From Schistocephalus solidus (taxonomy: Eukaryota > Platyhelminthes > Cestoda > Diphyllobothriidea > Diphyllobothriidae), in assembly GCA_017591395.1 (NCBI GenBank), contig WEDG01011418.1, positions 1-64,000 on the forward strand: a DNA stretch of 64,000 nucleotides, written 5' to 3'. The notes below the pieces were generated by a model that was not told the origin of the DNA, made no database searches, and was given only the letters and a program-made list of their open reading frames with translations. This document shows positions 34,701 through 43,029 of the stretch, in pieces. Made by a program: the position numbers and the translations under genes. Positions within the stretch are counted from its first letter, which is position 1; every line of letters begins with the position of its first letter.

Positions 34701-34789
34701 GAAAGTTCCGAGAGGATGTTGTCGAGGAAGGAATAAATGCCTATCGCCATGATAGCTCGGTCGCCAAAGTGATCGTCCATTTCGCTCAT
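23342..34789 (-). CDS. RING finger / TRAF-like zinc finger protein, putative E3 ubiquitin ligase (3 exons)
   Basis: The exons are 34789-34323, 29733-29586 and 25126-23342, with GT-AG introns of 4589 and 4459 bp. Joined, they give 799 residues. Residues 1-150 are acidic and Ser-rich. Residues 153-194 form a full C3HC4 RING: C153, C156, C166, H170, C173, C176, C191, C194 (CPVCR). C156 is split between exons 1 and 2. Residues 206-236 (INERIKSKRVKC...HMH) fit a TRAF-type zinc finger with the C-x4-C-x-W-x-G pattern. Residues 579-614 are a likely coiled coil (EVLEQLRETREQLTTMLNLM). The rest is Ser/Pro/Arg-rich and probably disordered. A RING recruits E2 enzymes to ubiquitinate substrates; E3 activity is family inference. 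An in-frame TAG two codons upstream fixes the first possible ATG at 34789. Confidence 0.88.
27420..27482 (-). repeat. SINE-like body fragment, reverse copy
   Basis: The reverse strand reads GAGTATGGCTGATGAGGACT, AACGAGTCATAAATGGTC, ATTCTAGTC. This is the conserved SINE-like body, with stem bases GACT/AGTC where the 31.49-kb copy has GGCT/AGCC. Confidence 0.7.
27490..27775 (+). repeat. Hairpin-repeat family, first-monomer copy
   Basis: It starts with GCAGTTCGACCGTCGATTTC, including the small palindrome CGTCGATTTCGACG. It continues through the same blocks as other copies, with GAGCCCGGTGTCAAGACAGA and GATGGGAGAGGGCGCAGGTG, to GAGTGGGGGTGCCATAAAGA, where it breaks into a SINE-like copy. Confidence 0.85.
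27780..28080 (-). repeat. tRNA-derived SINE-like repeat, reverse copy
   Basis: On the reverse strand the body (GATGATGACGGCTAATAATT, AGAAATGGCCATGCCCGTC) is followed by GGTTCGAGAGTGAACTCCAG and then a tRNA-like block (GAGCCCGTTGTTCAGTGGAT, GGATTCAAACCTC) containing A- and B-box-like motifs. The tRNA-like block lies downstream of the body here, suggesting a dimeric or rearranged unit. Confidence 0.7.
28110..28262 (+). repeat. tRNA-derived SINE-like repeat
   Basis: The tRNA-like head has an A-box-like TGACGCAGCGGCAGAGCG and a B-box-like GATTCGAATCGC. It is followed by the family body (GGGTTGGGTATGACTGATTG, ATGACGGCTAATAAGC, AGAAATAGCCC). The order of pol III-type boxes then body is that of a tRNA-derived SINE. 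Confidence 0.75.
28300..29580. other. AT-rich intron sequence, no gene recognised
   Basis: About 1.3 kb of AT-rich DNA inside RING-gene intron 2. No repeat or domain is recognised. Confidence 0.5.
29586..29733 (-). CDS. RING-gene exon 2 (central RING finger)
   Basis: A 148-bp exon. The reverse-strand acceptor CCTTAACTCTCCAG ends at 29734 and the donor GTAATT begins at 29585. It supplies the last base of the split Cys codon, then YAIIKDVYQCQNEHRFCYGC, IYTWASGR and SCPVCR: six of the eight zinc ligands. The other four-cysteine arrangement needs exon 1, which shows that this is a genuine internal exon. Confidence 0.9.
30651..30670. repeat. (TA)n microsatellite
   Basis: Short TA run next to the left edge of the foldback. 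Confidence 0.85.
30691..31334. repeat. Foldback: near-perfect inverted repeat, arms of about 296 bp
   Basis: The left arm 30691-30986 (GAGAATATGGGTAGATTGAT ... GCTCCATATGGGTGGCA) is the reverse complement of the right arm 31038-31334 with only scattered mismatches. The arms are separated by about 51 bp. Part of the loop and right arm (30983-31100) recurs as a direct repeat at 31352-31470. There is no open frame across it. Transcribed within the RING-gene intron, it would fold into a long double-stranded hairpin. Confidence 0.92.
31352..31470 (+). repeat. Direct repeat of the foldback loop and right-arm start
   Basis: GCAATTATAACTTGGCCGAA, GTAATTGGTTGCCTATTCGT and CACCCATACGGAGCTTGTTT match 30983-31100 at most positions. 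It passes directly into a SINE-like body. Confidence 0.85.
31470..31875 (+). repeat. SINE-like body, (TA)n and duplicated 3' part
   Basis: The family body (GGGTATGACTGGCTGATGAC, GGCTTATAAGCCAGAAATGG) runs to GAGGGCTCTAGTCTGAGTTC, CAGGGCACAACGGAAC and CCACACACTATC. About 60 bp of TA repeats follow at 31664-31722. The GAGGGCTCTAGTCTG...ACACTATC part then occurs again at 31787-31864. Confidence 0.75.
31880..32400 (-). repeat. Further SINE-like copies, mostly reverse
   Basis: 31885-31945 reverse reads TGATTGATGACGGCTTATAA and GCCAGAGAG. About 32185-32260 reverse reads TAACTGATGACGC and CCAGAAATGGCTATTTCCGT. Short blocks at 31955-32000 and 32270-32350 resemble the tRNA-like and 3' parts. Boundaries are uncertain because copies are nested and decayed. 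Confidence 0.6.
32520..32690 (+). repeat. tRNA-derived SINE-like repeat
   Basis: The tRNA-like head has an A-box-like CCATAGCTCAATGGTTGAAG and a B-box-like GGGGTTCAAGTCC. It is followed by the body (GAGTGGGTATGGCTGGCTGA, ACTAATAAGCCAGAAACG). The head looks like a tRNA, but the anticodon region and acceptor pairing do not, so this is a SINE rather than a tRNA gene. Confidence 0.75.
34323..34789 (-). CDS. RING-gene exon 1 (acidic N-terminus and first RING cysteines)
   Basis: It begins MSEMDDHFGD at 34789, after an in-frame TAG two codons upstream; a second Met is at codon 4. It has 155 full codons plus two bases, ending EEFTCSI and TG, before the donor GTAAGC. The unspliced frame reads on as Trp and would lose the RING. 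The region is acidic and Ser/Asp-rich (SDDSSSAGEESDRKDEAV). Confidence 0.88.
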
Positions 34790-35535
34790 TAACTAGTATG
34801 GAAGGGTGTTGCAATTAGGGACCTTGTAGAAGACTCAACGCATTTGCTGAATAGCTGTTTGAACGGCCAGCGGAATAGACCCCGCAGTGGTGGCCAGCGC
34901 CAAGCAGTGCTGGACTGCACGTGCTTGGGAGCAACTTATTGATTTTTGACCGAGAAAACCTCTTTACCAAATTGCGCGCACATACACTGACCGTAGACCG
35001 CGAGGTGGATTCACGTCCACCCGCTCGGCTTGAAGAGGGTGACGAAAAGACGAAAGCAAACGAGAAAACAGCCTAGACACTGTGCCTGGCGCTAGGCAAC
35101 CCACTTTGGCCTATTAATGCAGGCTTGTGGGCGTACTCACGTGTCGCGCGCGCGCACTTCAATTTGCTCGGCTGTCTGTCGCACGCTCTTGACCTTGAGA
35201 TTGAAAAAAATAAAACGAGACCGAGATAGCGAAGCTGAAGTTGCCGCAGTCAGCTGAGCGGGACGCGTGTCGCATGCGGCGGTGGGTTGAGTATCAGCGT
35301 TAACGACAGCGATGCCATAAGAGTAAACTATCGGTGGTGTACTTTTCACACGTGTAAGAAGAAGTGACCGAGATGAGTAAAGTGCCTGCGCTCAGAGTAA
35401 GGCTCGTCAAGGGTAAACAAAAATCCAGTTAGTGAAACGCTACTTTCGCTTTAGTAAGGTACTTAAATAAATTGTCTATGAAAGGCCTCAAGTTCCCATG
35501 TACTTGCATGTCCACGTTGAATGGCTGAGTGTTTT
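34790..35535. promoter_or_regulatory. Presumed 5' region of the RING gene
   Basis: The sequence just upstream of the reverse-strand start is less AT-rich than the surroundings, with several CpGs and an alternating CGCGCGCGC tract at about 35145-35154. No TATA box or initiator can be assigned with confidence. Treat this as a likely promoter and 5' untranslated region by position only. Confidence 0.3.
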
Positions 35536-35539
35536 TTGA

Positions 35540-35760
35540 CTACGGTAGTTCGACCGTCGATTTCGACGAGGTCCACCGTATGCTCCACACCAGGTGGTTT
35601 AGGGACGGTTACTTGCGCGTTAATTAGTTTAAAGTGATAGTAGCCTTGCGCTGCAGCTACCGCACTCTCTCCTCATCCCCCACCTGAGCCCGGTGTCAAG
35701 ACAGAGTCAAGAAGACCGGAGATGGGAGAGGGCGCAGGTGGCTGGCGCGGCCGGAGCCCG
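35540..35760 (+). repeat. Hairpin-repeat family, 5' fragment
   Basis: Nearly identical to 27490-27710: TAGTTCGACCGTCGATTTCG (with the CGTCGATTTCGACG palindrome), TGCAGCTACCGCACTCTCTC, GCCCGGTGTCAAGACAGAGT, then GGAGATGGGAGAGGGCGCAG. It ends in GGCGCGGCCGGAGCC. Confidence 0.9.
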
Positions 35761-36872
35761 CACCGCATGCTGAACAGCTGGATAACTCTACTTAGGTCTA
35801 AACTAACTGAAATTCGGGTCAGTGAATTCGCTCGCGATATAACCACGTAGCATAGACATATTGGCCAACCTTACCAGTCACGAAAGCAATTCATGACCAT
35901 TCCTTCTCATTAGCAGCGTAAAACCACCGGTAATCAACCCCCAACCCGTAATCCCCAGTGTCTACACGGGACACTTCCCCGAAATTTAACATGATGACAG
36001 GTTGCTGAGTTTTGGAAAAATTAAGATATAACTTCAGAATTTCCAAAGGGTGCCTGTTTTTTAACCTATCAGAGTCAGAAGGACAATATCTCCTAATATA
36101 CACAAAATGGTATGCTTACGGATTCATTTGCCATTTCTGTTTATCTTTAATAGTCACTTAGCGGCCTGTCAACGTGTGAACTTATTGAAACTTTATATTC
36201 ACGTGACGTCTCCAACAGCGAAGTCAAGTGAAATACTCTTGGCATCAATCCATTAATCAGGGAATATAAAAGTACAAAAAAATTATATCGATTTCTCACA
36301 ACAAACTTTTTGCAGCTTATAAGCGGACAAAAACACTTGACTTTGTGCCAGACGTAGTAATACCCTAATTCTGAGAGGATATTTAATGAAACTGTACGCA
36401 AAAGACAAATTTTTTAAACGTTTCTCTGCTTTTAATGTTCAATTTAGTCACCTATTTGAACGCACAGGCATTAAATACTTCTACAGTTTGAGTTTACTCA
36501 CGTGTCGCGAATTTTCGTGTTTTTTGTATTTTTGACTTTCTTACGAAAACCGCGTTTCCTAATCAACGAAATAGTACTTATCCTGCTTATTTAGCGTTTT
36601 GCTATAAGTAGAGGTCGTTCCTTATTTGCTTCGTGTTTAAATGGATGCGTTCATACTGTTTTCAGATTGGTAAGTGAGTTCTTGTGTGTTTCGACATTTC
36701 TTCTGGTAGAGCACAGTCAGTGTGTAATGCATCACATTCAAAGTGCAGAAATTTTCGAATGATTGATAATAAGTCGCAAACCAGCACCCACGCATATACG
36801 AAGGTGTTGAAATAATAAGGAAAAACCTTATGTGAATTTAAACTTAGTTATCAGATATTTAAAGGCCTTTCA
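35761..36872. other. AT-rich, no gene recognised
   Basis: No domain, RNA gene or clear repeat is seen in this stretch on either strand. Confidence 0.5.
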
Positions 36873-37107
36873 ATGGAGTCACACAAGGAGGAATTAAAAC
36901 ATCTCCAGCAAAACAAAGATACCCTCAAGATGAAGCCAGTTAAGGGAACTGGTGTTGTTTTAATGGCTAAAACAGATTATTTTATGAAAATGCAATCCAT
37001 CCAGTCAGACCAGAAAAAGTTTATAAAGGCAGAAAGGGAGAAGGATCGTACGGATGAGGTTGAAACAGAACTAACTGGATGTTTAAAGAATTCAAAGTGA
37101 GAATTTT

Positions 37108-38612
37108 TTCAGTTCAGTTTTATTAAGGGAACACCCTATTAATTACGATGACATTGCAAATTAAAACGCTGACACATAATGAACGTTGGACAAAGGGTCA
37201 TCTCCACGTCACTCTACGGGGCATAGGACGAAACAATTATAAAATAATATTACACAAAAGTAAGGAGTAGTATATTCCAGGTATTCATGGCCCTAATCAC
37301 ATGTTGTGGAAGAAATACCTTCTTGCGTCCAGTCTTGCCCCAATCACACGTAGTTTGAGAGGATGTCCTCTCAAAGTTGTGGTAGTAACCAGCTCAAAGG
37401 AATCTTCGAATGCAAGGCAACAATCTTGACTTTGCAGCATGTAGTCTATAGATTAAAGAAAACAGATCAAGATTGGAAGATCGGATCTCGTAAGGCAGGT
37501 AGCCTTGACCTCTAACAAGCTGTGTTGCACGTCGTTGGACATTTTCGAGGTTACTGTGTTCGTTGACAGCCCACGGTCTCCAGGCTTGTATGGCCAATTT
37601 AAATTGTGTTCGCACTAACATCACGAAGACCTTAGTAAAGCACCCTCTGTCGAACTTTGCAAAACGCCCGCTTAATTAGATACAAGCTTAACATTGTGAA
37701 TTTCGCCCATTTTAAGCAATGGAACGATAGCTTCAGTGAAGGCGTGATCCATACTGCTAGGTCTTTCCGAGTCTCTACCTCTGGTAGCAGTGTGTGGTTC
37801 AGATACTACATTCTCTGGTGCATGGTGCTACTTCTGCAGATTCGGAGAATATTGCAATTGGTAGCATTGAATGGGAGGAGCCAGTTGTTCGGCCATTCCT
37901 CTAGTCGATGCTAGTTTGCCTGTAGATTTGCTTCATCAACTTCGTTATGGATGACCTTCCAAAGCTATATGTTTGCAGTAAATATGGCGTTTTCGCAGTG
38001 CAACGCAGTTACGCAGTCCTCAATATAGATAAGGAAGAACGGAGCCCTGAGGAACGCCACTCTCAATCGCCACCGCCGATTGTTGATCGCCAAGACGGAC
38101 AATCTGAGATCGCCCGATCAAGAACTTTTCGATCCACCTCAAAAGCGTGTCCGTTACCCCTACATGGTTGAGTTTGTATAGGAGACACTGGTGATTCACG
38201 CTATCAAAAGCCTTCTTGAAGTCTATGTAGACTGCGTGCACCACATTTCCTTAATCGATCGCTGGGGTCCATGGTTCCAGACAGTAGAGCAAATCCATTA
38301 AGCAGGAACTTCCTCTGCGGAATCCGTGCTGCGCGTAAGAGAGAAAATGCTGCCACTCTGAAAACTGCATCAGTTCGCGTTTGATGATTCGCTCCATAAT
38401 ATTGCAACATATGGATGTGAGACTTACCAAACTGCAGTTATTTTCAGAATCCCGGATGCCACTTTTATGCATCGGAGAAATCCGCACAGTCTTCCAATCG
38501 GGTGGAAATCTGCCTGCAGCGAGGGAGGCTCAGAAGAGAAGATACAAGGGTTCTGCCAACCCTACGGTTAACTCCTTCAAAAGCTTTGCCGGTATTACAT
38601 CAGGATGATCTA
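37108..38612 (-). mobile_element. CR1-like non-LTR retrotransposon, copy 3, nested in the Penelope-like element
   Basis: The reverse strand encodes, from 38.6 kb down, DVIPAKLLKELTVGLAEPL, SLTSICCNIMERIIKRELMQ, YAQHGFRRGSSC, VHAVYIDFKKAFDSVNHQCL, VESGVPQGSVL-type residues, and the tail LENVQRRATQLVRGQGYLPY with LRGHPLKL-type sequence. The 3' end, CCCTTAATAAAACTGAACTG, at 37136-37115 matches copy 1. The 5' end is truncated within the reverse transcriptase. Frameshifts throughout; the FADD region is not intact. Confidence 0.85.
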
Positions 38613-39470
38613 GAGTGTCTCCATCCCATTGGCACGCATATACCTCGACTATACGGCTACCCACAAATTCACAAAAATGGCATACCCGTTCGTCCCATCC
38701 TAGATATGAGGAACTCGCCGTACCATGCGATAGCAAAATGCCTAGCGGACAAACGTGAGCCCACACAGTATCAGCTAGCGCCGCATAGCTACCGATATAC
38801 ATTTTAATTCTTTTACGGCGTGAAAAACCTCGACTTAAACGGCTTTGTGATGTTTACACTGGATTTCTCGTCTCTTTTCACGAACGCGCCGGTCACAGAA
38901 ACAGTCAACTACCACTGTGCTTTCATGGACGCCAATCAGCAGGATATAGGAATGCCAGTGAATGCGCTCAAGGAATTGTTATTAAAATGGACCTTGAACG
39001 TGCAGTTCCTTTTTGACTGAAGCCTGTACAGACAGTTGGAGGGAGTTGCTATGGGATCACCCGCTTGGCCCGCTTCTAGTGAATATGTTCATCGGTAAGC
39101 TGGAAGCTTTTCAGGTTTGTCACCAGATAATGAAACGTCAGGCTAAGAATGCTCTTGTTCCAGTGATCTGGTCTCCTTCTTCGCGACTACTTCCCGGAAC
39201 TCGCCTTCTCACTTCTATTAACAGTCTGAAATATTATGGGCGATAAGTGGATGATAGATCCGACATTCAATCTGACCAAACATACATTTCAGCACAAATG
39301 GATATCATAAATCTGACGCTCTCGTCAATCCAATTTACAGTGGAACAAGAACAGTCCGTATCGCCCCCTTTTCTGTACGTGCTTCTGAGTAAAGGTTCTG
39401 ACGGGAGTGTTCGGCGACATGGTCTGGGCAATATGCCCATTTTGGGAGTTTTGTGCTGCTAAAATATAAG
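38613..39470 (+). pseudogene. Penelope-like reverse transcriptase, right part
   Basis: Frames at 38502-38807, 38820-39020, 39013-39246 and 39247-39462 read successively through the reverse transcriptase fingers and palm. The GYPQIHKNGIPVRPILDMRN block and the LDFSSLFTNAPV block (carrying the first catalytic Asp) are clear. A frameshift follows GSP, and the YVDD box reads stop-V-D-D. After it comes IQFTVEQEQSVSPPFLYVLL, the usual downstream motif. Confidence 0.8.
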
Positions 39471-39840
39471 CCTAAATAAGTGCGCTGTTTGATATAAAGG
39501 GCAAAAAGCATCTGCGCGATCGATAGCACGGACGGTGAGCTCAAAGTTTTAGAAAGTATTTTTCTACAGGACGGATATCCAGGTCACTTTATTGTTAATA
39601 ACATGGCCGGAAGACCACCAAAGCCCCCCGTGCTAACGGCGAGCATGAAAAAACTTTTCATTCGGCTCACAGTTCGAGGTGACGCAGCAGGTGAACTTTT
39701 AAGCAGGCATCAAAAACCCTTCTAGCATCTGACACGCAGGTACTGCTCGCGACTACTCCCATCCTATACGGAGTGGGCAAGGACAAACTGCCAGACTACT
39801 GTTAGGGTTAAATAAATAAATAAGAATTGAGAGACTACTC
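39471..39840. other. No gene recognised
   Basis: Probably decayed Penelope-like 3' sequence (ACATGGCCGGAAGACCACCA resembles nearby repeat material), but no reading frame is supported. Confidence 0.35.
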
Positions 39841-40000
39841 AAGCAGTAGTGACAGTAGCCTGCCAGCCCATACGACTACCACTACTACGACTACTACTAC
39901 TGTCGTAGTACGACATTCAGTACTACTACTGTCACTTCTACTGTCACTACTGCCTTTTATTTCAGTAGTGACAGTAGTCTGCCAGCCCAGACGACCTCAA
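39841..40000. repeat. Duplicated block flanking a CTA/GTA-rich palindromic tract
   Basis: CAGTAGTGACAGTAGCCTGC at about 39843 and CAGTAGTGACAGTAGTCTGC at about 39965 are near-identical and flank an ACT-rich stretch that turns to its complement (ACTACTACTGTCGTAGTA). Confidence 0.75.
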
Positions 40001-40019
40001 TGTGCACGAGCTGGCGTTT

Positions 40020-40500
40020 GTCCAAAAGGATAAGAGAATACCTTCCAGCGTGGTAAGGAAAGGGTCAAATAAAGACCACAAAGAGCTCTATCCTTCCGCA
40101 TATGGTAGACATGGATCACCACGTAGATGTCAGAGAAGACTACCGGGTGATTTACAAGGTCTCCTGAAGCTATTCAAAATGCATCGGACAAAGTCTGTGC
40201 GCTACGACAGAAGCAGCTGCAATTAGGTTACGTAAACCGGGCCTATGCGCCCCAAAAGTATCTTATACAGGCGTCGCAATTACCCTGGCCGAAAGCGACC
40301 AATTCAGCCGTCTGTATCTAATTAACTGTCCCGGTAACCGCCATCCCTCTGTCGATGATCAGAAAACGGGCCGTAATTTTGTTTCTCTCCCCCCCCCTTC
40401 ACCCCTACCCTGACAACCGTAGGATTTATTCTACTTACCCGCATATTTGATTTAGTTACACAGTAATATAAACATAAAGGCCTGAGGAGATTTAATCGAA
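40020..40500 (+). repeat. Unidentified dispersed repeat, forward copy (homologous to 7.6-8.05 kb reverse)
   Basis: It encodes VVRKGSNKDHKELYPSAYGR and, in another frame, residues similar to the reverse translation at 7.6-7.9 kb. The DNA matches include GATGATCAGAAAACGGGCCG against the reverse complement of the other copy. No known class is recognised. Confidence 0.6.
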
Positions 40501-41770
40501 AGCTAACGTATGTTTTCCAAATTGTCTTTATAATGTTAAACCTTACGTCGTTTAGAAATACTAACTATTTTAGAAAGGCTGCATTTTTGGAAAACCAGCT
40601 AAATGGCTGTTATGTTGATTTATAAATTTAAATAGGATTTTCAGTTGAAATCCTAATCAATACGATTTTGTGTATATTAGGAAAAATTTCCTTTTGCCAA
40701 CTTGCTTTATTGATATGTTTGTATTGGGTTAGAATTAGCATCAGATCGTCCTTGAAATACCGGTAGAGTTAAGCCTAGATTTGGTTAAACGCAAGGCCTA
40801 GTAAGCAACCGAGGGTATAGCAACTGTCAACGAATGTGGGTTGGAATAAATGCGCACTGCCTTAAACCCTCACCATTGAACGTGAAAAGTGCAAAAATAT
40901 TTCCCCGTCACTCTGGTGAGCAAAAACAACAATAAATGGATTTGTGTACTACTAAAATCTGGATTTTTTATGGTTGATTTTTTCTGAGTTTTGTGCGGTG
41001 CTCAGTGTCTGGTGGCGTTGCAAAGTATGCGTCAGATAGGAATATTTAGAAATCTGACACAGGAGTAGCTGAATGGTAAGCAAGCCGCGCATGTGCCCTG
41101 TGAGTTTGAAAAAAAATACAACAGGGGTCACGCATGAGGGTAGCTTTCCAATCTCTGACGGCCCTCAGTAGGTGAAACTTATTCATAAAACGACAATTGG
41201 CTAATAATTGACAGTAGAATGAATCGGTTTTTAAATGTTACTTATTTACTTTAAAAGGAATCCGTCTAAAAGAACTTTTCGGTTATGTACTAATCTGCAG
41301 GATGTTTCAACTTATTTAAATAATTTGAATAATCTGAAAATCAGAAGTAATGAAAATAAACATGACTTTCAAAATATAACAGAATCTGCGCACACAGAGT
41401 TTACGTATTTTGACGAACGCCTTTCGACAAACTGTTTTCGGTTTGACCCAGAAAGTAAGAATTATGGAAAGCAATGCGTCAGTAAAAATAAAAATGACAT
41501 TTTCTTTAGCGTTTGAGTTCAATGGCTACCCTCAATTTACTGACTGGCATCGATTTCTTAGCGCAGACTCCGACATTTATGTAGCCCTATGAAAAGATTT
41601 AAGATATACTGTCTGGTTAATGAGGAAGGTGTTATCTGAAATTCCTTCTTTCAATCCCCATGTCTGGAAAGAACTTAACAAGGTAGTGGATTGTATCGCG
41701 GTGGTAGCGTAGGTTTACCTTATTTAACTGAAAATATTACGTAAAATCTGTTATCACCTCTGTAGTATGT
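40501..41770. other. AT-rich, no gene recognised
   Basis: Two overlapping open frames at 41235-41592 contain no recognisable motif. The remainder is AT-rich with many stops. Confidence 0.5.
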
Positions 41771-41779
41771 CAGACTGTT

Positions 41780-42125
41780 CCAACAAACGCAATTAACTGG
41801 AATCAGTCACACAAAGAGAAAGACAAAATATATCTCGAGAAATTACAATGTCATGCAACAAAGCTAGTAAGAGTTGGAATGCCTAAATCAATGTGCTTTG
41901 TGCTACAAGCAGCAAAGATGTGATCCTACCTTAGTTTACAAGAAAATAGATGGCCTTCAGCAAGGGCTGTGCTTTGAGGACACGGTACAGTGGCGCATCC
42001 CGCCTCATCTTCGTGGGCACTTAATGTTGCTGCGCACGCAAAGGGTGGTAAATAGTGGAAGTATCTTCCGCAATCAGTCGTGTAGTTGACATCCTTAAAG
42101 CTTTTCAAGAGTCGCCTGACACAGC
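41780..42125 (+). pseudogene. CR1/Jockey-group reverse transcriptase C-terminal remnant, a different subfamily
   Basis: In mixed frames it contains EKLQCHATKLVRVG (compare the QRRATKLV block of copies 1-3), then LRGHLMLLRTQRVVNSGSIF (compare LRGHPLKLR) and YLPQSVV with LKLFKSRLTQ (compare LPLDVV ... EVFKRKLD). Several stops. It abuts the hairpin repeat that begins at 42129. Confidence 0.6.
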
Positions 42126-42128
42126 TCG

Positions 42129-42909
42129 ATAGTTCGACCATCCATTACGATGAGCTCCACCGTATGTTACATGGAAGGGTGGTGCAGGAACGGTGACTTG
42201 CGCGTGATTTAGTTTAAAATGACAGTAGACTTTGCGCTGCATCTACCGCACTCTCTCCTCCTCTGCCACCTGAGCCCGGTCTCATGACACATTCAAGAAG
42301 ACCGGAGATAAGAGAGGGCGCAGATAGCTGGTGCGGACGGAGCCGCCCCTCGGTGTACCACCACACCTGGCTCAGATCCCACGGAGTGGGAGTGCCATAA
42401 AGGCCACATCGAGAAGGAGCCATTGCAGCCTGACTCTCAGTCCACCACTCAGTCACTACACACAAAACACACATTGGGCTGACCACGCTGTCCGAGTTAT
42501 CCCGTCAGTTGGCAACCTTCCAATCCACGGCTTTTTGCGCATCGTGATAGTTTCAAGCGCGTCAGATTGTTTATAGGGACGAAAATGCGCTGAGCCGTCA
42601 ACCTCACTCCCTCCCCCACCCCACTATCAGACCACCATCTGAGCCAGTCAGATGTCTGAGGTGGGTGTGGGTGCATTGGCTGACGGGTCGGCGTACCCAT
42701 CTCCGCGGGCCACAACATGGCTTGGCCCCCATAACGCACACACCAGGATTTACTTCTTAGGAATTATGGAGGAGCCATCGCCGTCTGAATCCTAGTCCAC
42801 TGGTCAGCCACTCGACACACACAGCACATACACTGAGCCGATGGCGTGGTCTGATGTAAGCGTCAGATTGGCAGCCTTCCAATCCACGATTTCTAGGAAA
42901 TCGTGATTT
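42129..42909 (+). repeat. Hairpin-repeat family, full tandem-dimer copy (3' flank of copy B)
   Basis: Two related monomers lie head to tail. The first, about 42129-42546, ends CAACCTTCCAATCCACGG, loop, TCGTGAT. The second, 42547-42905, ends CAGCCTTCCAATCCACGA with CACGATTTC-TAG-GAAATCGTG at 42885-42905. Both carry the GGAGCCAT...CCACT...CACACA...GGC block. It abuts the 3' end of zinc-finger element copy B, in the opposite orientation to that element's coding strand. Confidence 0.85.
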
Positions 42910-43029
42910 TATCAGGAACATTATGATGATTACGAGGGTGTTGTCTATGTATTGGTGTAGGTAGTGTGTGCTGATGTGGCTTAGCCTCCGGTGGTTTACC
43001 GCAGGTTGTCGTGGAGGCGCATGTGTCCT

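Larger units (their letters stand above)
36873..39470 (+). mobile_element. Penelope-like element, split by an antisense CR1-like insertion
   Basis: The left part, 36873-37100, encodes a conserved Penelope-like N-terminal block (GTGVVLMAKTDYFMKMQSIQ ... ETELTGCLKNSK). The right part, from about 38613, resumes with LHPIGTHIPRLYGYPQIHKN, the next conserved block. It is followed by VMFTLDFSSLFTNAPVTETV, the LNVQFLFD segment, the GVAMGSP region (frameshifted), and KYYGR-stop-VDD, where the catalytic YVDD box carries a stop in place of its Tyr. The reverse-strand CR1-like copy 3 occupies the gap. Penelope-like elements are reverse-transcribing elements of a class distinct from LTR and non-LTR types. 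Confidence 0.8.

Noticed and set aside
41235..41592. Two overlapping forward frames of 93 and 60 codons
   Set aside because: AT-rich, no motif, no splice context that makes sense, and no neighbour to support them.
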